Assembly (NCBI GenBank): GCA_009767595.1
Contig: VSDK01008873.1
Coordinates: 156,968 to 220,967, forward strand
DNA from: Symbiodinium kawagutii
Taxonomy: Eukaryota > Sar > Dinophyceae > Suessiales > Symbiodiniaceae
Direction: 5' to 3'
DNA length: 64,000 nucleotides
Shown one piece after another: positions 12,601-26,300 of the stretch. Numbering within the stretch: position 1 is the first letter of the stretch; the number at the start of each line of letters is the position of its first letter. The notes under the pieces are model-generated. The model saw nothing but the letters and a program-made list of their open reading frames with translations, was not told the origin of the DNA and searched no databases. Both the position numbers and the translations under genes were made by a program.

Positions 12601-14689
12601 CATCACTTATAATCTGCACTGATGCTGCAAGTTCAACGTGTAGGTAAATATTTACTTTGATAAATGGTTAGTTTGACTTGCGGCGAAACACAGTGGTCAA
12701 AGGGCAATCACAAGCCAACAAATGCTTGAAGTAGCTGTTGTTGCACGGTCAAGATAATGATTTGTACATATATTGTGGACGTTATTGGTTTGCATTTCGC
12801 TAGCCAACATCCGCCGTCGTTAGCAATCCTTAAAATTCCTTTCACCGACCACGCGCCATCAGTCGCCATCATCAGTAACCATCATTGGCCAGCTTATTCA
12901 CGTGGGGGTATGTGTCAATAGACTCAATAGACCTTCCATAGGTATGAAAATGGCGAGCATATCATGCTGAACTCGAACTGGACACCAAATCCCAAAACTT
13001 GTTCTTAGTCACTACTGGTGGCTTTTTTTTTGGGTATTGGCCAGCTTACCAGCATTATTGTTGATCATCGTTACCCATCTCCAATCATATTTTTGACCAT
13101 GCGTCTCATTAGTGACCATAATCAACAACTATTGACGATCAAGAACGCTGAGTAAGCATCATCAATCATGACTGACCATCTTTGGACCGTCGCCAACCTT
13201 GTTGAACCATAGTTTGAACCATCATTGGTCACTTATTTCACCATCTCATCAACCAGTTCGGCGAAGCCCATGGTGATCGCAGGTTGGTCGGTGAGAGGCT
13301 CCACGCGTGCAGCGCTGGACTCCCTGGCGCAGCGCGACCAGTTGGTGGCAAAGCTGCAAAGCTTCGGACGCGGCTCGACGGCGCCTGGTGATGGGAGCCG
13401 CTGATGGTTTCGGTCGGTTCTGGTAGGTTCCTGTCGGTTCCTGTTCGAGCGAGGTTGGTGGCTTGGTGAGTCAACCGCATGGACACAATCACACACACAC
13501 ACACACACGGTCGGGGTGGTTCGATGAGGATGGCAGTGATGCTGTAGATGTACGTGGATGTTCTGACCTTGGTTCCTGAGTGACCTGGTTCAACACCTGA
13601 TGCGGTAGACGTAGGTGTTCTGACCTTGGTTCCTGAGTGACCTGGTTCAACGCCTGATGCGGTAGACGTAGGTGTTCTGACCTTGGTTCCTGAGTGACCT
13701 GGTTCAACGCCTGATGCGGTAGACGTAGGTGTTCTGACCTTGGTTCCTGAGTGACCTGGTTCAATGCGCAATGCTCCAAATGGGTTGGCTCAGCCCTGTG
13801 ACCAGCATAGCACAACAGCAATTTACAGCCACAATAAATGGACGGTCGGTGATCACTTGGTGCAGCAGGTAGTTGGGATTGAATGTCATCGGAAAGAGCG
13901 AAGGTCTTCTTTGATGCCGGCTTTACTCGACCTCGCTCGCGGCCTCGATTTGCTTTAGTCAAGAAATATGACATACAAACCATTAGGAAGGACCGTCTGT
14001 TACAACGATTGTCACACCTGTGCCCACACACGATATACCTCACCATGCACGGTTTGGCCCCAGTGCCAAAGAGGAAACGAGTATGGCAACCGAGCTCAGG
14101 CTGTCAGGGGGCCGTGACTTGTGAAGTTTTGGATGCCCCTTAAAATTCACGTGCTAGCGATTGGTAGCGGTGCCTTGGTGGTGCAGGTAAACTTCCAGGT
14201 GAGCGCATGGGAGATCCCAGCAAATGAGAGGAATGGGGATGGAACGTCAGAATCTAGTTTCCAATTTTTCAAGCCAAAGTGGTTAGTGATGGTTGATGGT
14301 CAAGCAAAAGTAGTTGGCCTCCAAGATCACAATTTGTCAGCAGCTTCTGTAGGTACCCTTTGAAATCAAACGTGGCAATTGAAACCCCGCCTCTTTTGGA
14401 AATGGTAATCTTCCCGTTGCCTTTTTTGTCGGTGAAATCTATTGCTGGTGAATGGTGTAAACGAATGCTTTAGACTTATATAGACACTCACGCCTATGTA
14501 TATATGATGCTTTTACCCCTTTTTCTGTATACGCATACACACACACATTTGTCTAGCTATATATTTATTATATATTATATATTTTATATGATATATTATA
14601 TATAAAATATTATATATGTATATTTAAATATATGCAGATGCACACACGTATACGTATATGTATAAATAAATAAATAAATAAATGAATAA

Positions 14690-14723
<34 letters not shown>

Positions 14724-16728
14724 ATATTTTTTTTTTTGTTTTATTTATGTGTGTGTGTATATGCAGTCTGTGACAGTTTGTGTGTGAGCGTGTGTTTGTT
14801 TGTCTCTGTGTGTGTGTGTGTGTGTCCCTTCGTTGTTGTTTATTGTGTGTAGCTGGGCTCCAGTAGCCAGCATCTTGCGAATGAGTATCGTTATCACAAG
14901 GCATAGCCAATCACGAAGCACTATGAGTTTTCTATCAAGCTTACGGGTGAGATTCATGAAGATTCCTCAGCTGCAGCAGGTGGCTCGCGAAACACTCGGC
15001 ACCGTGGGGGCACCTGCAGCCTGAGGTTTGAGCGCCGAGGTGGGCAAAGAGTTGGACTTGGGCATTGAGCACTGGACTGAGAGGCGGGCGGAGTTCTGGG
15101 CAGTTGAATGACGCTAAACCGTTCATCCTGATTGAGCCTATGATGTGAAGGAATGATGGTCAATGATGGTCAATGACGGCGAATGATTGGTCAATGATTG
15201 GTCAATGATTGGTCAATGATGGTCGTTGATGGTCACTGATGATTGTCAATGGTTAGCGATGCGTTGCAATGGTTAAGATGATGATGTTCCTTTCTGAAGG
15301 TTCACAATTTCGATAAATTGGTTCAATTAGCAGGAGCCAATAAAAACCAACAAAACCAACAAACAATGGCCAATCATAGGAAATATCGACCACAAGTTCG
15401 CAACGAGCTGAACGATTTGTAGGTTAACTTCCGCCATTCAGTGCCTTCAGACACTGAAGGCAACATTAATCCTAGAGGCCATCGAACTTTGATGGTCATT
15501 AGGCTTCTGGACAGTTGTGAGCACAACCATGGTGAGCGATTGAAACGATGGTGATTGTAGATTAGTCATTTGGCCGCATCACCATGCTTATTGGTGTGTT
15601 AAATCACGATGCTTAAGACCGCCATGAGCAGCAGCAGTAGAAATGCTATTTCAAGCCATTTGGGGTTCTGCTTGCAACCCTGCGGCATGCACTGGCCAGT
15701 CTCCTGGGGGAACATCCGCCACCCTGGTAGGTGAATCAAATCATCCATGATCAGAGACATATGAACATTCATGTGGCGTGCTAAGATGTCATGTTTTTAC
15801 AACGCGACAGGTCGCTCACGGTCATATGAACCCCCAACCGTCCGCATTCATTGAGGTCATTGAGCCACTTTCCACCGAAACTTAGTAGGGACTATTAGTT
15901 GTCCACCTAGAGCGGGCTGATATTGCCATTGAATGGCCGAGAACCGGCCGCTAATGACCACAATGAGGTATGATTCACCCGCATCAACCATAACAATCTG
16001 GCCCATTACATGATCATCTCCAACCTTCTGCAGTGCCCCCTCGTGCACAGGCACACACGTGTACATACACACGTGAATGTATGTGTAATTAAGTTTGTGT
16101 CCTTTTTTATGTGAAAGTTCAGCATGCTTGTTATCTAAACGCGCAGACGCACACAAACAAAACATACAACTTATAAAACAACACATAAACAAAATATATG
16201 AACATAAGCAACAAATTAGTAAACATAAGATAAACATTTATTGCTAAATCATTCACCCCACTTGTTGCATTACAAATCGTGCGCATGGTGCACCAGCGCC
16301 GGAGCGGAGCCACAGGTGGGTGCATCACTTGCAGCTGCCCCGTGGTGCCACGGGCTTGGCCCTGAACTTGTCGGAGCTGCTAAAGCTGCGGACGTCCCTA
16401 GGGCGACGGGTCAACGAAGTGGAGGAAGTCATCGAAGAAATTCGAGAAACGTGGAACTCGTTGGTGCTGCAAGGTGGGGATGTGCTTGTTGGATGCTGCT
16501 TGTTGGATGTGGTTCTGATCTTTGTCCCTGTTTTTTTTGGGGGCGCTGTTGTCAACATGTTGTCGCTCTTGTGGTCGCTGTTGTGGGTTGTTGTGGTTGC
16601 TCCTTTTGGTGCGGTTGCTGTGATTCTGTGGTTGCTCCTGTCGTTGTGGGTGTTGCGAGGTTGTTCTTATGGATGTTATGGTTGCTGTGGCATGCTGTGG
16701 CCGCGCTTCTTGACGTCTTTTTGTCGTG

Positions 16729-16764
<36 letters not shown>

Positions 16765-19700
16765 GCTGCGTTTGTCTTCCGTTAACGTCCGTTATTGATG
16801 TTATCGATGGTTAGCATCCCCTAGTATTGGAGAGCTTTGGCCATGAAAACGGTCATTGACCACTATTCTTATCAGAATTAGCGGGCTGTTTGTCTTCGTG
16901 TTTGTGTTGTTGCCCTTGTCGTCTTTCGCACTGTGATTCCGAAGTTGCAGGGTTTGGTGTACCTAAGTGGGACCGGATCAATCGGATGAATGGGTGGGCC
17001 AACACCCATAGCTCGTGATGATAGGCGTCATTCTACCAATCCTTGCAACTAGGATCTTGGTTCCGATGATGTGTCAGGAGATGATTTCATTATGACTGTT
17101 CAGGTCCCTTCACGTGTAAAAGATGGAGAGTTTTCTCATGTTTTCTCTAAGGCGTTTTCATGGTGACAATGAACAGTGGATTGGCTCCGGTGAGTCCATG
17201 GTAACCACCACTAGCATAGATCAAGCTTCATCCATCAAATAGTCATTATTCATGGCATCGCTAAGAATTCCTAACCAGCAAGCAGTCAGAATTCAGAGCA
17301 ATTTTCTATCATGTATATTCATTTATTGCATCTATTGAATTGGTATACAAAAATAAGCTAACATATCAAAATAAACAAATACCAGAAATATGTTGCTATA
17401 CAAATACGAGTATTTACAACATACAAACAGATCAAAAACATCAACAAAAAGAATATCAACCACATCAAAATCAACAAATACCAACAAAAAGATCAGACAT
17501 ATCGACACACCAGACAACATATCAGATATGGTCCGAAAAATCAACATATCCGACATACCAGACAAGACACCATTGTTTGATCAGCATACCAAAAAGCAAA
17601 TCAAACATATCAAAATCAACAAATTTACCAACAAAATATCAAACATACCAGACAAAATATCAACAAATTTACCAACAAAATATCAAACATACCAGACAAA
17701 ATATCAACAAATTTACCAACAAAATATCAAACATACCAGACAAAATATCAACAAATTTACCAACAAAATATCAAACATACCAGACAAAATATCAACAAAT
17801 TTACCAACAAAATATCAAACATACCAGACAAAATATCAACAAATTTACCAACAAAATATCAAACATACCAGACAAAATATCAACAAATTTACCAACAAAA
17901 TATCAAACATACCAGACAACATATCAACAAATACCAACAAAGAAATTAAAAAAACATATCAGACAACAATTCCAGCCAGGCGCAGCTGCGCCAGGCGGCT
18001 TCACGGCCATCAGCTGCATCCCGGTGTCAACGGCGACGTCCGACGTGTCATGGTTGCTCTTTGAGAAGGCGGGGCCATGGTGAGCCGTGAATGTCAACCC
18101 CTGGGCTTAGTAAAATTGATGAGTTTATAGCATTTGATGGTGGGTTGACATTCACTTATACAATACCCTTGACGGGTTTATAGTGGTTAAAATCGAAAGA
18201 TTTATGGCATTGTAAAGGGGTGAATCAAGGTTTACAGTGGTTAGCTACAGCATTCTATAGTGGTTAAAAAAAAGTTATAGTGGTTCACAAGGCTTATAGC
18301 CACTATCAAGCCCGTGGTACTATCCATAGGTTTGTAGCATTTTACTCACCGTAGGTTAATAAGGCCTATAGCATTTCATAATGGTCAAAAAAGGTTTTAT
18401 AGTGACGGTGAATACAGGTTTGTAACCACTGCAATAAGAGGTTGATAGGTGCCATGCTTGATGGTGGCTACACGCGGTTGATTGCTAGCTGACTGGGTGG
18501 TGATTTGATAATGATTAATTCTGGTTGATTATGGTGGTCGATGATGGTTTAATCAATAATGGTGGTTAATGATAGTGGTTGGTAGGGGATAGCCAGCCAT
18601 GATTGATAATAGGGAATAATAATGAATTAACATCAATAGTAGCATTGCTGGCTCATGGGGGATAATAACCGCCAACCGAAGAAGGATGTAGCTATCCCAG
18701 AGGATGCAATAGAAGATGATAATCACCAGGAGAGGATGTAGCTATCCATACTTCAGCATGTACTTCGACATGTAATTCAGAATGCGCTTCAGCATATAAA
18801 TGCTTCAGCATGTCCTTCAGCATGTACTTCAGCATACAAGTCGCATGTACTTATGCTTCAGCATGTACTCTTCAAAATGTACTTCAGCATACACATCACC
18901 ATACACTTCAGCACGCACTTCAGCATGCACTTCAGCACGTATTTCAGCATTGATTTCAGCATGTATTTCAGCATATACTTAAGCAAATAGTTCAGCACAT
19001 ACTTCAGAACATGTTTTAGCATGTGCTTCAGCAGATACTTCAGCATATACTTCAGCCTGTACTTCAGAAAATGCATTTCAGCATATATTTCAACATGTAT
19101 TTAAGAACGTGTGTCAGTATGTATTTCAGCATGTACTTGAGCACATGCTTCAGCACGTACATGTGCTTCGGGCAAATATTTCTGCATGTATACCACCTAA
19201 TCATTCAGCGTGTATTTCAGCATATAGGCATATAGGCATATATTTCTGCATGTATGTCAGCATAAACTGACTGTATTCCAGCATTTATTTCAGCATATAT
19301 GTCAGCACATTTGTTTCAGCGTCTTTTTCTCGAAGTACTTCAAAAAATACGGATGTCTGACTCTGGCGGCCGGTGGCACCTTGGATTCTGCAGGGCTTCT
19401 TTGCGGCAGCCGACAGCTTGCTGCGGAAGCGGCCAGGGCACTACCACACGTCGGAGCCGCGGCGGGAGACCGGTTGGTCATGGTTGGTCATGGCTGGTCG
19501 TGGTTCATCAAGGTTGATCTTGTTGGTCAATCAGGGTTGATCATAGCTGAAGAAAGCAGATCATGGTGACAAATGAATGATCTTGGGAAATGATGGTAAT
19601 TACCATCCATGATGACAAGACAACCCGTCGGACGCCCCGGAAAAAATGATGACAAGGAGGGAAGGACAGTTTTAATGATCCCTCACCCTCAGAATCCGAA

Positions 19701-20324
19701 TAGTACCCACAGACACCGTGTGTTTCCCAGACATGCATAGGAGAACTAATAGCAACATACTTGCGGACCAAGCCATGGCAGGTATTTGTCAACTTGCCAA
19801 CTTGGGTAGTGCCACTCTGCTCTGAGCGCGGCTCGAGACTCGGTGAGGTTTCAGCAATTCGAGCGTCATAAGGTGAACAGGTCAAAGCCGACAGTGGAAC
19901 AATTGCAGAGTGAGTCGGGATGTTGGCGCACCCACTCATGAAACCCCCGTTTGCCCGGTTTGGAAGGGTGCCTGCCTTCAAATGCACACACGGGCCAGGG
20001 CAAATCCGAGTGAACCCGTGACAGAAACAACCTTTCATGATAGATTGGTGTTGACCGAAATCATCCAGCTCCTCTACCCGTTTCTAGCTCGCCTTCCCAC
20101 ATCATTCACAGCTGAGAATGAGACAGGAAGGGATTTCGGTGAACCGGCGTGCGGTGCGACACCTCTACGAGAATATCCAGGCCAATCCGTCCCTTGAATC
20201 GGGTGAGTGGAGGTGACGTCATTCAAAGAAAATATGCAAATGCGATGCGCATCAAAATTCGTACAGCGAATCTTACGCATTTGTTTCTATTCTTTTGGCC
20301 TGAAATGGACCGAGAAATCTTCAC

Positions 20325-20369
<45 letters not shown>

Positions 20370-23300
20370 GAATGAAATCTTCACTACAGATGGTGCATTC
20401 CTCAGCGCACAACGGGGGCTCCCAGGGAGCCACGTGAACGTGCCTGCGCCGCGTCGTGGCGCTCTCGTTGGTTCCAGGCCTGTGGCAAGCCGCAATTCTC
20501 CGGCGGCCTCACCCAGGAGCTCCTTGGCAACGAGCGGCTTCGCGATCGTCAATGGTGGTTGATGAGGCGTCAGGATGATCAATCATGATGGATGTCAATG
20601 GATGTCAATGGTCCTCTGTGGTTGATGGTTGCTCATGATCTTTCATGATGATTCTTAACAATGCTATAGCGCTGGCTAGCAGTGATAGTCAGCAACGGTT
20701 CATAGCCGCCGATTGTGGCTAACAAGATTTTCAGGAAGGTGAATGGCAGGCAGATGGAAAGATCGACCTGGGGAACACTGTTTGAGCCACCAAGCTAGGG
20801 AAGGGGCTTTCCCAGGGTCGATTTTACCATCATTTCTACAAATCTATTCGCCAGTATGAGTCATTATCCTTTAGCCACGATTAGCCACTACTTCACCAAC
20901 CATCATGATATTAACCATTTAAGAATCACAAAACATCACGCACAAATCTCCACGAAAACCATGGTATCATGACACTAACCAACCAAACACCAGCAAAAAT
21001 CACCATCAAAGATCGCCATGAAAACCATTTCTGAGATCCCCAGTGGCAAGGCTGGGCTATCTTCACCTGGCCGAGCCCGCCTCGGTGCTGGTGCTTTACG
21101 ACGCCACGGCTCACCCGAAGGCGCTCAGAACTCGCTGACCACAAGGGCACCTGGCGCACCAGTGGAACCATGGCAGATATGGCGAGCTGGGTCAAGCACG
21201 TAACCATCAAAAATGGCTTATAGTGACCACCCAAATCATAGGGAAAACAATGGCTAATGATGGAGGAAGCGGGGGTACCGGGGTGTAAAACCTGATGCTG
21301 GTTTTGCTGTGTTCCCATGTTGCCTGTGATGATTCACATATGTTCCCTTGACATTTTGTCAATCAAGCGGTCTGCCCTTTGTACGGTGCCACTCGTGATC
21401 TCAGCCATTGGAAAATCGGCTGCTCTATTGCGAGTGCGGGATTGCGGTGCGAGGTGTTTGTGATCATCTGGCTCTACTTAGCGGGAGTTGGATCCAGGGA
21501 ACTACGGTTGCTACCATTGTGCCTGTCACATGGTAGCGGAGCGGTTGCTCCTGCTAAGACCGCTTTGAGGAGACCATCATGGCAGTCAAAGCACAAGAAC
21601 CGGACATCGTGGATCACAAGGTTCCAACCTGGAATGGTGAGTGGTCAAGTTTTTCTGACTATCAACTGAGGGTTGAACTCAGGGCTGATGCTACGAAGAA
21701 GGATGAACAGTATCTACTTGGTCCTAGGTTGGCTGGAAACTTAGTCGGAAGAGCATTCGACTGCATTGCAGACATCAACAGAGAGGAATTGAGGAAGGAG
21801 AATGGATGGAGGCATCTCTTGTCTCATCTTGAGAGCAAGAGAGGAAAGGAGAAGATCGATCTCCTTGGTGATTTGTTTACTGAATTCTTCGTGAAGAAGG
21901 ACACACATCGCCGGGAAGGAGAGGATCTCAACGATTTTGAGCCTCGTTTCAGACTCCTGGTTCGAAGACTTGATAAAGCAGTGCAGGAATCGGGTGCTGA
22001 TGGTAAGATTCCTACCGAACTTTATGGCTGGATGTTGCTGAACATGTACATGAAGCTGGATGCCTCAGATACAGCGAATGTGAGAGGACGTGCTGACTCG
22101 TACAAATTGGAAGACATCATCTCAGCTCTGAAGAAGATGTGGTCCGGTGGAGGTCTATGTGCAAGGGATCTTGAGAGAAAGAAGCGGAAGGATGGACATG
22201 CCTATGCAAATGCAGAAGGAGACGACTCATATGACCCTGATCGTGAGAACCCTGATCAGGAAGAAGAAGACCTTCCTGATGAAGAGAGCATCCAAGTTGT
22301 GGCCGATGCTACGGCTTGGTATCAGGAGACGCTGCAATCATTGCTGGAGGAGCCCGAGGATGCGACTTGCCTGGCAAACTTCAAAGATGCTCGCCGTGCT
22401 TTGGATGCTGCTCGTACGGCAAGGGGGTTCTATCCAGTGAAGAATCCGAATGTCAGATCCAACAACTGGCATGATGGTGGAAAGGCCTATGGAAAGCGGA
22501 CTCCTTATGGGAAGGGTTCCAATGAGTATGTCAACAAGAAGTGCCTTCGGTGTGGGAAGATGGGTCATTTGGCCCGAAATTGTCCTCAGAAGCCACCTCA
22601 AGGTCGTGGACGGCAAGATGGTGAGAAGATCGGCTTCGTGGGATGGACGTCTTCAGATGAGTTGGAGGCCCAGATCCACACCATTGCAGGCGATGCAGCA
22701 GAAGAATCCGTGTATCAAGTGGCTTCTCCAACGCCATGCACTCATGCTATTCTGGACTCTGGCGCTAGCGATAACATTGTTGGCGTGGAAACACTCCAGG
22801 ATTGGACAGAGCAGATGGAGAAGCTTGGATTTTCGTCAGAAGATGAGCTGTTTGTGGATCGAAGTCAGCACAAGCGGTTCACTTTCGGAAACAATGCTAG
22901 TGCTGCTGCATTGGGAAAGGCATACGTGAATGTGGGTCTCTACGGTGTCCAATGCGAGCTGGAATTCCATGTGGTGGAAGGTGCAACTCCATTCCTTCTG
23001 AGTGCGAAGTTTCTTGCTGATCAGAATGCCTCAGTGAATTTTAGAACTGGGGTAGCAAATTTTAAGAAGATCAGTGATCAGCATTTTCAGCTTGGTAGGA
23101 CTACGGGGGGCCACCTTGTCATTCCTTTGCTCGCTTTTGCCGGAAACGAGGATTCGTTTCAAACGACCCTCCAATCTCAGCCAGATCCCGGTGTACAGAT
23201 GATTGCCAAGAAGCAAGTCCATTTTGATGAAACCCCTAGTGCGAGTAAGGGCAGACCTGAAGATTCGCATTAGGGACAGCTCCACCAAGACATGTTTGAT

Positions 23301-26300
23301 TCCAGCACTGTTTGTGTCTTGAGTGGGATTTTGAAAGATGACGCTGGAAGAATTCAACATGAAAGAGAGCATATACATGAAGACCATTGTTTTGTTTGTG
23401 ATGGTACGGGTGATGTCAACAGTGTGAATGGTTCTGATTGTTTTGATGATCATGAGGCTCTTAAACCTGTGTCGGCTGATTGTAAAATGTCGTTGATCCA
23501 ACACCTTCAAGATGATTTGCTACATGGGGTACATGCACTTCAAGAAGTTCTTCAGGGAGCCCAGTTGGATCTTTTGGAAGTGTGCGCACCATGGGATAGT
23601 CCCTTGTCACGTGCAGTTCGTGATGCCGGAGGACGTGCAGAAGTCATCGGTTTGCATAATGGTTTTGATTTGACGAAACGCTCAGGTCTCAAGAAAGCCA
23701 TTCAGGTGATTCGCAACAAGAAACCGAGGTACTTGCACATCTCTCCACCTTGCTTCCCGTGGACCCCATTGCAAAACTTGAATCAGAAGACATGGGAACA
23801 AAGAGAACGACTTTATGTTTTACGAAAAGAACATGCTACTTTGTTGAAACACTGTCGGAAGTTGGTTGAAGTTCAAGTTTTAGAAATGAACAATCACTGC
23901 AGTTTTGATGACGATCATGGGGAACACGAACATCATGCGGGGATGGAACACCCTCTTAGAGCTTCGAGCTGGGGACTCGGTGATACCAGAGTCATTGTTC
24001 GATTGTGTGGGGGTGAACGTTTTCGTGTGGATGGTTGTCGTCATGGGTTGATTGATGGTGATAGTCGAAAGCTGTTTTTGAAACCTTGGGGTTGGTGTTC
24101 TACTCATTCTGGTGTTCGAAAGGCTCTTGAACTTCGTTGTAACCATGATGCTCATGAACATGTTCGTGTTGAAGGGAAACACACCGCCCGTACGGCTACC
24201 TACCCATGGTTGTTGTGTCGACGTTTTGCCAAGGCTCTCATGCATGATTTGGTTGAGTGTTTTTCGGTTTTTGGGAACACCCACCAGGAATGCTATGAAG
24301 GGGATGAAGCTGATGAGGAAGAACCTATTTTTGATGATGATTTTGGGGAACCCCAAGATGAAAATGAAGAAGGAAACGCTGATCCTCAACATGGACATGA
24401 GCATGCACACGGAGAGAGAGAGGAACCCCCAGACCCAGCTGAGGAACCAGATGCCCAGGCTCAGGAACCTACGGATCATGACATCATTCAAAAGTTGAAA
24501 GTTGTTCACAGAAACCTAGGTCATCCTTGTAACAGCACACTTGTCAGAATGCTCAAGGACGCTGGGGCTGAGGCATCGGTCATTAAGCTGGCTGAGAATT
24601 TTGAATGTGCGGATTGTTTGCAGAGAGGTAGAAGGGGATCTGCACAAACGGTGTCTCCGGTTTCGGTTCGGGAGAAGTGGCATACCATTTCGGTTGATAC
24701 TTTTTGGTGGAAGTATCCTCACACGGTTGCTGATGGGAAGAAGAACAAGTTTTTGGTTGGTCTTAGTATGTTTGATGAAGCTACTGATTTTCACAGTGCC
24801 ATTATCATTCGAACCGGTGAAGATGGACCTATGCATTCTCTTTCGGGGGAAGAGTTTATTCGGGGTTTCAGTGATGGCTGGCTTCAAAAGTATCCTGCTC
24901 CCACGGTTTTTCGTTTTGATGAAGAGGGCTTCCTTAGGAATCTGAAAGTCAAAGACTTTTTGGAACAGTTTGGGATGAAGTTGGAACCCATTGCTGGTGA
25001 AGCTGCTTGGCAGATGGGCAAGCACAGCCGCCATCTGCAGACCCTGAAAGAGTCGATGAGTTTGTTGGCTACCGAGCTAGGAATGACGGCCACCCCTCAT
25101 CAAATCCTTTCTCTTGCTTTGAGTGCTAAGAACTCGATGCACAGCATTCGAGGGTACAGTCCTAATCAATGGGCTTTTGGAAGGGATCACAGTAGGATTT
25201 CCTCTTTCCTGCAACAATATGACAATCTTCCTCTTCAGTCTGAACGACAGGAACCTGAATTTGAAGAATCCTTGCAGGCAGAGTTCAAAGCACGAAAGCT
25301 CTTTTTGGAGGCAGACTCAAAGCGACGTCTGGCCAGGGCTTTAAGATACCGTTGTCGACCGCTCAAGGAGTTCCAAACAGGACAGCTGGTGTACTACTTC
25401 AGACAGGGTCGGGGCAAGGGTTCCCGATATGGAGGGAAGTGGAGAGGACCAGCTAGGGTGTTGTGTCGTGAGAAAACCTCTTTGGAACCAGGTAGGAATC
25501 ATGACGGCTCGGTTGTTTGGATTAGTCATGCTGGTATTCTCATGAGATGCTCACCTGAACAGCTACGACCTGTAACTAGAGATTTGACGAGCGTGGATTT
25601 GACCATCAATGGACCTCGTGACTTTCATTCCCTCATGTCACAAGTTAGTCAGCAGCTGAAGTATCTTGATCTCACGGATCAGTTTGGTGGTGAGATTGAA
25701 CCTCGACATGACTTGGATGAAGATGACACTGGCCGCTTTCGTATGGGCTCAAAGCGACCTGCCCACGAGCTTTTCGAGCCTCCGTTGCCCCCATTACCAG
25801 ATCTTGACGAAGACTCCGTTGAGCACCTTCCTGAAGATGGACTTCAGCGGACTGAAAGAGTTGTACAAGAAGTCCCAAGAGAACGAAAGTCAAGAAGACT
25901 TTCTGACGTTCCAGACCCTGAGTCTAGAGGAGATGGGTCAGGAAGTGGTGAAGTTCGGAGAGAAGAAGAAGGGACTGACGTTCCATCAGACCTACCAAGA
26001 CAAGGAGTACGTCAAGTGGTGCGTCGACAACTCAGACAATCCAAGGTTCAAGACCGGAATGAAGAAGTTTCTGATCTACCTTCAGAAAATGCTGGAGGCA
26101 GAAGCTCAGGATCCAAGCCAGAAGGCCAAGAAGGCGGCCACCGGAAGCGCAAGCCTTCCAAAAGCGCCACCGAGCTCCATGAACAAGAAAAAGGAGAAGA
26201 TCCCCAAAGCCCCGGCGACCGAATCGAGTCTGGGGAATCCAGACAGCGAGAGCTCAGACCGGAGTCCACTCGAACCGACGAAGACGGAGATGCTGGAGGG

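Larger units (their letters stand above)
13377..15032. other. intron of PP-loop gene
   Basis: Runs from GA to AG. It contains a 57-bp minisatellite (13540-13773) and an AT-rich tract with TA/TG microsatellites (14530-14830). No other gene is supported; open frames at 13238-14046 on the minus strand follow the minisatellite. Confidence 0.5.

Noticed and set aside
13238..14046. Repeat-containing 177- and 185-codon minus-strand frames
   Set aside because: They stay open because the 57-bp minisatellite unit is a multiple of three; the flanks show no coding features.
16297..16315. 19-base microexon before the exon at 16335
   Set aside because: It would fit phase after a GT donor at 15727, but leaves an intron of only 19 bases; the GA donor at 15710 is simpler.
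17340..18083. 247- and 224-codon Gln/Asn-rich + frames
   Set aside because: Produced by the stop-free 44-bp satellite; only the last part (17980-18068) looks exonic.
18800..19235. LQHV/YLLKYMLK repeat frames
   Set aside because: Translation of the degenerate CTTCAGCATGTA repeat on either strand.
23880..24509. 209-codon minus-strand frame under pol
   Set aside because: Shadow of the intact pol frame; no motifs and no start context.
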